Below are positions 1 to 7,200 of a DNA stretch of 10,626 bases, one piece after another. Within the stretch, counting starts at the first letter, position 1. Each line of letters starts with the position of its first letter. The stretch comes from Chrysochromulina tobinii (Eukaryota; Haptophyta; Prymnesiales; Chrysochromulinaceae): NCBI GenBank assembly GCA_001275005.1, contig JWZX01000429.1:1-10626 (forward strand), written 5' to 3'. The notes beneath the pieces were generated by a model. The model worked only from the letters and a program-made list of their open reading frames with translations. It had not been told where the DNA came from and searched no databases. Made by a program: the position numbers and the translations under genes.

Positions 1-744
1 GACGATCATCGCCTCGTAAGCGCGCCAGTCGCCACCGGCGAGGCCGCACCCAATTTCGCAAGGGAAGGCGATCGAGGGCAGCGGCGGGTCAAGCGCGCCG
101 ATGGCTGCGAGGCACTGGCGGAACCACTGCGTGCGGGTTGCGGCCGAGTCGGACGGCGGGCACGGCTGCACGCGGTTGTACTTGCCTGGCGCGCCCATCT
201 CCCACTGCGCAAATAAGTTGATCACGAGTGGCCGGCCGGGCGCTACGCCGCCGCCTGGCGGCCGGCGCACGTCGATGGTACCCGGCTTGCTTCGGTGCTC
301 CGGCACCGCAAACTTGTTGGCGGGCGGCATGCGCCGGCGGTCGCGGTACGAGCAGCCATACGGAAGCTTGTCCGCGACACCGGCCGCGAGGCCGCGCCCG
401 TCGCAACCGACGCAGTTTAACTGCTGCGCGATCGCCGCCACGCGCGCCAGGATCGAGTCATCGAGCACGCCACCCGGCAGGTCGAGGCGCTCGATGGTCA
501 CGGCACCGCCGGCGATTGTGGAGCGCTGCCGCTTGGGCGCGGGTGGCGGCGGGAAGGAAGCAAGGGAGGAGGCGGCGGCAGACGAGGTGGAGGCGGCGGC
601 GGCAGAGCCTGCACCAGCCACCGGAGCCCCAGGAGGTGATGGGAGCACCGGTGCCGTCGCACCCACTCCCTCGACCTCATCGACGTCGATGTCGTTGTCG
701 TCCGTCGTGAGGTCCTCCACGGCTGCCGACGCGGTTCGTGCCAT
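1..744 (-). CDS. Macro-domain-like (ADP-ribose-binding type) protein, 5' complete, 3' end outside the window
   Basis: The minus-strand frame is open from the ATG at 744-742 to base 1, giving 248 residues with no stop. The ATG is the first in frame after a stop at 768-766 and sits in a good context (A at -3, G at +4). Residues 11-26 are acidic, about 27-70 are Ala/Pro/Ser low complexity, and PAPKRQR (68-74) resembles a nuclear localisation signal. From about residue 83 a globular domain begins. It includes the blocks KFAVPEHRSKPGTIDV (144-159), VINLFAQW (174-181), SDSAATRTQWFRQCL (198-212) and IAFPCEIGCGLAGGDW (225-240). The last block resembles the glycine-rich ADP-ribose loop of a macro-related family that I recall from bacteria, phages, large DNA viruses and algae, with no firmly known substrate. 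The family call is from memory. The gene is divergent from the cullin gene, and no intron is needed in the visible part. Confidence 0.62.
   Translation of the reverse strand, partial: MARTASAAVEDLTTDDNDIDVDEVEGVGATAPVLPSPPGAPVAGAGSAAAASTSSAAASSLASFPPPPAPKRQRSTIAGGAVTIERLDLPGGVLDDSILARVAAIAQQLNCVGCDGRGLAAGVADKLPYGCSYRDRRRMPPANKFAVPEHRSKPGTIDVRRPPGGGVAPGRPLVINLFAQWEMGAPGKYNRVQPCPPSDSAATRTQWFRQCLAAIGALDPPLPSIAFPCEIGCGLAGGDWRAYEAMIV
566..610. repeat. GC-rich trinucleotide run coding Ala/Ser low complexity
   Basis: Degenerate GGC/GGA triplets on the plus strand encode the Ala/Ser-rich part (about residues 45-60) of the macro-like protein on the minus strand. This is ordinary low complexity for a GC-rich genome. 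Confidence 0.6.
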
Positions 745-1183
745 GATTACGCGGAAAAAAGTTGTTCAAGGCTGTCGAGGCGGCCAACGAGACATGATCC
801 TGAAGTTTGCTGACTTGCTCAGAAAACTCTCCGCGATCGCCCTCCAGACTTCACACCTTTCTCGTAGCGGGAGCGGCGGCGGCCTTCCGAAGGTAAAATG
901 GCTTTTTTGCCGCGACGGCCGCCTCGCCTGTCCGCCTCCAGCCTGCAGCGCGCATCGCGGCGGCAGCAGGCTCAGCCTCTGCATACCTGCCGTGCCATAG
1001 CCTGGGGCCAACAACATAAGTTTGCAGGCGGCGGGCGGCGAGACTCTCGCTGCGTGTCCCGCGGACTACCCACAGCTTGCCGGCTTATGCACGCCTGCTT
1101 CAGCTCGTCTGCGGTCGCACGTCGCGCTGACGCTCTCCCACTCATGGGCATGCCGTGTGCAGGGTGCATCCGAAGCCTCCAGG
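745..1183. other. Divergent intergenic region between the macro-like gene and the cullin gene
   Basis: These 439 bases lie between two head-to-head start codons (744 on minus, 1184 on plus), so both promoters and 5' UTRs should lie here. I see no TATA box and no tRNA-like fold. The cullin frame stays open upstream of 1184 to about 1022, but that segment has no in-frame ATG and reads as non-cullin sequence, so I treat it as 5' UTR. Confidence 0.6.
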
Positions 1184-3888
1184 ATGAACCAGCAGGTTAT
1201 CCTTCTGGAGGATGGCTGGAACCGGCTAAAGACGGGCGGTGTGCAGAAGATTGAGGAGATCCTCGAGGACATGCAGGGCGGCGTCTACAAGACCAAGATC
1301 AGCACCGACGAGTACTCGAACCTCTACACGTGCGCCGCGCCACGAGTCGCGCGCCCAGCGATGCCGTCGCCGCGCGCGTGCAGCCACAGCACCGCTGTCT
1401 CCCTGCAGCCGCCCACACAGTCCTTGCCATCCAACTCTACTCTCCCCTCACTGACGCGCCTCTCGCTCGGCCCGCAGCACCGTGTACACGATGTGCACCC
1501 AGAAGCCCCCGAACAACTGGTCCGAGCAGCTGTACAACTACTACTGCGAGGCCGTCAAGGAGTACCTGTCGGCGCGCATCCTGCCGCGCATCAAGGAGAA
1601 GCACGACGAGAGCATGCTGCGCGAGCTCGTGCGCCGGTGGGAGAACCACAAGCTGCTCGTGCGCTTCCTGTCACACGTGTTCAAATACCTGGACCGCTTT
1701 TACGTCAAGCGGCTGTCACTCCATGAGCTCGCCGAGGTCGGCTCTCAAGCCTTCCACGACATCGTGTTCAACGCGATGAAGCGCGACGTGCGAGCGGCGA
1801 TCCTCGAGCTGATCCGTAGGGAGCGCGAAGGCGAGATGGTGGACCGCAAGCTGATCAAGCAGGTGGTCGAGATCTTCGTCGACATGGGCGGCCAGCGCAA
1901 CTCGCTCGAGGTGTATGTGCAGGACTTTGAGGACATGCTGCTCTCGACAACGGGTGCGCGCGCGCGCATGCAACCTGCGCCCGCCAACTGCCCATCTGCG
2001 CGTTGCTGGCTGCATGCAGTCGGCTGCATGCAACCTGCGCCCGCCAACTGCCCATCTGCGCGTTGCTGGCTGCATGCAGTCGGCTGCATGCAACCTGCGC
2101 CCGCCAACTGCCCATCTGCGCGTTGCTGGCTGCATGCATTCGGCTGCAGGCAGTTGGCTGCATGCAGCCGCACGCGCCGGCGTGGGCCGCTCCCTGGCGC
2201 CGCCTCCCTCTCGCGCCGCTGACCCTCTGCTCGCCGCGCGCTCGCTCGCTCTCTTTGCAGCCGACTTTTACTCGCGGGAGGCATCCAAGTGGGCCGAGGA
2301 GGACTCGTTTCCCGACTACATGTGCAAAGCTGAGGACCGGCTCTCGCAGGAGAAGCAGCGCGTGGAGAACTACCTTCACTCCTCGACGGAGGAGAAGCTG
2401 CTCAAAGTGTGCGATGAGCAGCTGCTGCAGACTCCCGAGCAGCTGCTGCTCGAGAAGGAGAACTCGGGGTGCGAGGCGCTGCTGCGCGATAACAAGACAG
2501 AGGACCTCTCGCGTATGTTCCGGCTCTTCTCGCGCATCCCGACGGGCCTGCCGCCCATCGGCAACATCGTGCGCAAGCACATCACCGACGTGGGCCTCTC
2601 GCTCGTCAAGGCGCAGGGCTCGGCGCCCGAGGGCGACATGATGGTCTACGTGCAGGAGCTGCTGGACGTGCACGACAAGTACACGGACCTCGTGGGTCCC
2701 GGCCCCGATAAGGGCTGCTTCCAGGGCCACACCATCTTCCACAAGGCGATGAAGGAGGCCTTCGAGGTCTTCGTCAACAAGGACATCGGCAAGACGTCCA
2801 CCGCCGAGCTGCTCTCCAACTTTTGCGACAACTTGCTCAAGAAGTCGGGCGAGCGCCTCTCGGACGATGCGCTCGAGGACAAGCTCGAGAAGGTGGTGCG
2901 TCTCTTCTGCTACCTGTCCGACAAGGACATCTTTGCCGAGTTTTACAAAAAGCAGCTCGCGAAGCGGCTGCTGCTCGCGCGCTCGTCGAGCGACGACGCG
3001 GAGCGTGCGATGATTGCGAAGCTCAAGCTGCGCTGCGGCGCGCAGTTCACCTCGAAGCTCGAGGGCATGGTCACCGACATGAACCTCTCGAGCGACATGC
3101 AGACGGCCTTCGTCGAGCACCTGCGCGAAAAGGAGGTTCAGCTCGAGACGGACCTGTCAGTCCAGGTGCTCACCACCGGCTTCTGGCCGACGTACAAGTC
3201 GGACGACCTCAACCTACCCGCCGAGATGATGAAGTGCATCGAGACCTTCAAGTCATTCTACGACATTCGCACCTCGCACCGCCGGCTGAGGTGGGTGCAC
3301 TCGCTCGGATCGGCGACGGTGCTCGGCACCTTCCTCCCGGGCGGCAAGCCCAAGAAGCACGATCTGATGGTCTCCACCTACCAGGCGTGCATCCTGCTCG
3401 TCTTCAATGAGCAGGACACGATGTCCTTCAACGACATCAAGACGCAGCTCAACCTGCCCCCCGATGAGCTCAAACGGTACGCGCTCTCGCTCTGCGTGGG
3501 CAAGTTCAAGATCCTGCTCAAGGAGGGGGCCGACCCCAAGTCAGTCGAGACCGAGGATACGTTCAAGTACAACGCCGCCTTCACCGACCGCGCGCGCCGT
3601 ATCAAGGTGCCGATGATCGCCGCCAAGATCTCGCAGGAGGAGAAGGACGCCACGCGCGCCACCGTCGACGAGGACCGCAAGCACGCGATCGAGGCCGCCA
3701 TCGTGCGCATCATGAAGACGCGCAAGACGCTCGACCACACGAAGCTTGTGCTCGAGGCCTCCAACCAGCTGCTCCGCCACTTCAAGCCCGACCCCAAGCA
3801 GATCAAGAAGCGCATCGAGGATCTGATCGCGAGGGAGTACTTAGAGCGAGACCCGAACAACAATACCGTGTACAAGTACCTCGCGTGA
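1184..3888 (+). CDS. CUL1: Cullin-1-type scaffold of an SCF ubiquitin ligase (three exons)
   Basis: Exons 1184-1329, 1478-1953 and 2261-3888 join to 2250 nt (749 aa plus TGA), close to the usual CUL1 length. The protein starts [15 protein letters not shown], like plant and animal CUL1 N-termini, and the first junction restores [17 protein letters not shown], the conserved cullin N-terminal helix region that contacts Skp1. The N-terminal cullin repeats run to about residue 380, followed by the cullin-homology/RBX1-binding region (for example [15 protein letters not shown] and [17 protein letters not shown]). The winged-helix end carries IVRIMK; its Lys693 (codon 3715-3717) is the expected NEDD8 attachment site. 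The protein ends YKYLA, matching the cullin C-terminal signature, with Ala where the pattern usually has Asp/Glu/Gln after LI. In cells it would hold Skp1/F-box substrate receptors at one end and RBX1/E2 at the other. Nothing looks broken. The CUL1 type rather than CUL2/3/4 is inferred from the N-terminus. Confidence 0.93.
1330..1477 (+). other. Cullin intron 1 (148 nt, GT-AG, phase 2)
   Basis: The donor is gtgcgc after ...CTCTACAC and the acceptor is cccgcag before CACCGTG. Joining restores the conserved cullin sequence [15 protein letters not shown] branch-point-like ctgac lies about 30 nt before the acceptor. No internal duplication was noticed, unlike most introns of the next gene. Confidence 0.9.
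1954..2260 (+). other. Cullin intron 2 (307 nt, GT-AG, phase 1) carrying a 60-bp tandem repeat
   Basis: The donor is gtgcgcgc after ACAACGG and the acceptor is ctctttgcag before CCGACTTTTAC. Joining gives [14 protein letters not shown], as expected in cullins. The intron consists of a (gc) run, three 60-bp repeat copies, a spacer and a pyrimidine-rich end with ctgac at about 2219-2223. The length is not a multiple of three, so retention would shift the frame. Confidence 0.9.
1966..2145 (+). repeat. Three tandem copies of a 60-bp unit inside cullin intron 2
   Basis: Copies lie at 1966-2025, 2026-2085 and 2086-2145. The first two are identical. The third differs only near its end (catt for cagt), then degenerates. 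Each unit contains the palindrome CTGCATGCAG or a near version. The period is a multiple of three, so the array stays open in several frames on both strands and creates long spurious ORFs. Confidence 0.97.
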
Positions 3889-4269
3889 CGTGGCGAAGCG
3901 GAGCGGCTCCCACGAAGCGATGAGGGCGGGGCAGGGAGGATCTGTGAGCGGCCCACTTGCACACGTGGGCCCGTGCCCCCGCGCGTCGGGCCGAGCCTGC
4001 GGACGATGGATGGTCTCGACGAAAGTCGCACGATAATGGTTTTGAGGACGAGACGCACGGTCCGAAGAGGTGTAAACATTGTGTGTTGAGCTTTCAAGTT
4101 CAAGTTCAAGTTACTTCGTAAACAACAGACAACCTAACGGAAGCCCAACTTGAACTTGAACTTGAACTTGAACTTGTTGAGCTTTTTTGATCCGAAGTTC
4201 GGTTCCGAAGTTCGTCGCGCGCTTTCGCGCGCATTTCACACAAGTGGTCGTGTTCAATTGAAGCCCCGA
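3889..4269. other. Intergenic region, cullin 3' flank and helicase 5' flank
   Basis: These 381 bases separate two plus-strand genes. The cullin 3' flank contains tgtaaa at 4071-4076, a possible polyadenylation-type signal (weak). Next come inverted hexamer arrays (4095-4112 and 4147-4176), a direct pair of TCCGAAGTTCG (4191-4201 and 4204-4214), and a small GC hairpin around 4215-4231 (GCGCG loop CGCGC). The promoter of the helicase presumably lies here; no TATA box is obvious. Confidence 0.6.
4084..4185. repeat. Inverted hexamer arrays (CAAGTT)3 and (AACTTG)5 flanked by an 11-bp direct repeat
   Basis: Three CAAGTT units at 4095-4112 face five AACTTG units at 4147-4176, which are their reverse complement, across a 34-nt spacer; 18 bp can pair. 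TGTTGAGCTTT occurs just left of the first array (4084-4094) and again at the right end of the second (4175-4185). It lies upstream of the helicase ATG, probably in its promoter or 5' UTR. Confidence 0.93.
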
Positions 4270-7200
4270 ATGGCAGAGGCGTGGGAGCTCAGCGACGAGG
4301 CCCTGTTGTCGATGCCTGAATTCGCGGGCAACGGCACATCCGTGGCGCCCAGCGCTGCGGCTGGCACCAGCGGTGCGGCCGTGCCTCACTACGTCGCCAG
4401 CCTCAACGCCGCCCAGCGCGATGCGGTCCTCGCACCCATCGATCAACCGCTGCAGATCCTCGCCGGCGCAGGGTCGGGCAAGACATCTGTGCTGACCGCG
4501 CGAATACAGCACATGCTCGCCTCTGGAATACCTGCTTCGCGCGTGCTCGCGCTCACATTCACCAAAGCGGCGGCCGAGGAAATGCGTGAGCGTCTTCAAC
4601 GCGCAGTCGGGCCGACGGCCGAGAAAGTGACTATCTCGACGTTCCACGCTCTCTCGCTGGCACTCTGCCGATCGTACGCCGATGCAGCGGGTCGGCCACG
4701 CGACTTCAAAGTCTGGACGACGCGACAGCAGATCAACGCCGTGCGCAAAGCTCTTGCCGAGCTGCGCGTGGCCACAGCGGCGGAGGCTCGGCCGCAACTG
4801 CCGCAACAGCCGCTGTTGCCAGTCTCGATGGCTGCCCAGGCTCCTGCGCCAGTCGCGCCGGACGACGAGGCGGCAGCGGGTGTCACGACGGCGGCGGCGG
4901 CGGCCAAAAGCTCCGCCGACCCGTCGCGGCTGCTGACGTCGATCATGCACGCCAAGGCACGAGGGCAAGCAGTGGCCGACGGGCAGCTACGCACCGTGTA
5001 CGAGCGGTACACGTCACTGATGCTCCAGGCGAACGCCTTCGACATGCTCGACTTTCTCCTAGTCGCCACGGCCGCGCTCCGTGGCTCCGCCGAGGCACGC
5101 GCCGCCGTGCACCGCAGGCACACCCACGTGCTGGTCGACGAGTTTCAGGATACGAACGCGTTGCAGCTCGAGCTGCTGCGGCTCCTTGTCAAACCTGCCG
5201 ACGTGGGTGGCGATGGCGGCAGCGGCGGCGGAGGCGGCTGCCTCACCGTTGTGGGGGATGACGACCAAGCCATCTACGGCTTCCAGGGCGCCAGCGGCTC
5301 CTTTGAACCGTACCGTCTAATGAGCTTCTGATTACCTCTAATGAGCTCTGATTGCCTCTGATTGCCTCTAATGAGCTCCTTTGATCGTACCGTCAAGCCT
5401 GATTACGCTGATTATGATGATTAAGCTTGATTACGATGATTAAGTACCGTCAAGCCTCCCCCTCAACGCGTCGAGTCACCCTCGGAGTCCTGCATGCAAG
5501 TGCTCACCATCACGCCCTCTCCCCACAGGTACCGTCAAGCCTTCCCCTCAACGCGTCGAGTCATCCTCGCCCAAAACTACCGCTCAACTTCCACACTCGT
5601 CTTCGCGTCGGCCGCACTCGTCGGCCACAACTTGGGCCGCACGCCCAAGAACGCATGGACGCACCAACCAGCGGGCGAGCCCATTGTCATTGCCGAGTGC
5701 CGCACGGTCGCCAATGAGTGCCGATACGTGTGCGAGGGCATCCGGCAGATGCTGCGAAGTGGGCGTCAGCCGCGTGACATTGCCATCCTGTTTCGCACGG
5801 CGCGCGTCGGCATGGTGATGCAGCAGGCGCTGTGCACCGCCGCGCTGCCCTTCAATTCGCATGCGGCCAACCTGTGGGAAAGCCGCGCGGTGCGCGAGCT
5901 GCGCGCGCTTCTCGAGGTGCTCGTGGCGCCGGCCGATGACGACGCCTTCGAGAGCGCCGTCGTGGCGCTTGTGCCGACGCACGCCGCCGAATTGCTGGGC
6001 TTCCTCCACCAGAGACGCCCGGGCAGCCGCAGGCTGGGCGGCAAGGGCGGCAGGGGCACCAGGGGCGCCAGGAGCGGCAGGGGCGGTAGAGGCGGCCTGG
6101 GTGGCGGTCGAGGACGACAGGCAAGCCCGGGCGGCGGCGGTGTCGAGGCCGACGGTGGGGGCGAGCGCTGTGGCGAGCGGTGGCTTTCTCTGCGGGCGGT
6201 GGCCGAGCAGCTGCGCGCCGAGCACCAAGACGATCCTCCGCGTCGTCCCAAGCGTCCGAAGCTTGATGAGGCGGACCAATTGACGAAGCACGACCAGGCC
6301 GCCAACGCCGAGAATATGGATCGTGCCGGCAAGGGCGCGCTCGGGGTCAGTAGCGGCGCCAAGGGCGGCGGCAGCGGCGGCGGCGGCGCCAAGGGCGCCA
6401 AGGGCGGCGGCGGCGGCAGCGGCGGCAGCGGCGGCAGCGGCGAGGGCGGCGGCGGCGAGGGCGGCGTCGGCGTCTTCAACGGCGCTCATTACGACGCGCT
6501 GTGCAAGTGCCTCGGTACGCTCATCACGACGCTCGAGCGCCGTATCGGTATCCTGCTTGCAAGTGCTCACCATCGCGCCCTCTCCCCACAGGTACCCTCG
6601 AGACGCTCGAGCGCCGTATCGGTATCCTGCAGCTCCGGGCGCTGCTCAACCGTTGCGTCGAGGCGCTGCCGTCCAAGGGCGCGCTCAACTCGGCGCCGCG
6701 CTCGCGCGTGGGCTCGTCACTGCTCAACGAGCGCGCGGAGACACGCACGACGCTTGCCATCGTGCAGGAGGCGGTGCAGACCTTTGAGCGCTGCTTTGAG
6801 CCTTCACAGCGCCTTTCACAGCCCTTGGAGCCGCAGCCCGCCGCATACACCGGCACCGCACCGACCGGCACGACGGCGGCAGGGGAGACGGCGGCGCGGG
6901 GGGCTGCCACGCTGCCTCCGAAGCCCACCGCATTCGCCCCACCGGCGGCAGGTGCGATCTCCCTTGATTGAACTAGATTGCCCTTGATTGCCCTTGATTG
7001 CCCACCGCATTCGCCCCACCGGCGGCAGGTGCGGTGGCGGCAGGAGCGGCAGCGGCCTCCCTACCAGATGAGCCGTCCGCGTCCGCGCTACCGGACGCTG
7101 CCGGCGCCCGTGCCGAGCGCTGCCGCGAGCGGCTTCGCGGACTGCTCGATCACTTTGAGCTCCTGTCCTCGGAGCAGGTGCGATCTCCCTTGATTGCCTT

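Noticed and set aside
101-1000. 299-aa open frame on the plus strand
   Set aside because: It is opposite the macro-like gene, whose protein has recognisable conserved blocks. The plus-strand peptide is compositionally biased, with no domain.
1966-2145. CRISPR-like array
   Set aside because: The 60-bp units are directly adjacent with no unique spacers, and they sit in a eukaryotic intron.
1915-2260. Reading the cullin frame through intron 2 as coding
   Set aside because: The cullin family sequence continues only when 1954-2260 is removed with GT-AG sites. The intervening peptide is repeat-derived.
1855-3120. 421-aa open frame on the minus strand
   Set aside because: It lies antisense to cullin exons and the 60-bp intron repeat. 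Strong GC bias at codon third positions leaves the opposite strand open. No domain is visible.
4071-4076. TGTAAA as the cullin polyadenylation signal
   Set aside because: TGTAA is established mainly for green algae. Lineage is unknown here and a single six-base match is not evidence enough.
4150-4185. NLNLNLNL peptide as the helicase N-terminus
   Set aside because: It is only the translation of the AACTTG microsatellite, has no ATG, and the first in-frame ATG is at 4270.
5584-6573. 329-aa Ala-rich and 237-aa Pro-rich minus-strand frames
   Set aside because: They are antisense shadows of the Gly-rich triplet tracts of helicase exon 2.
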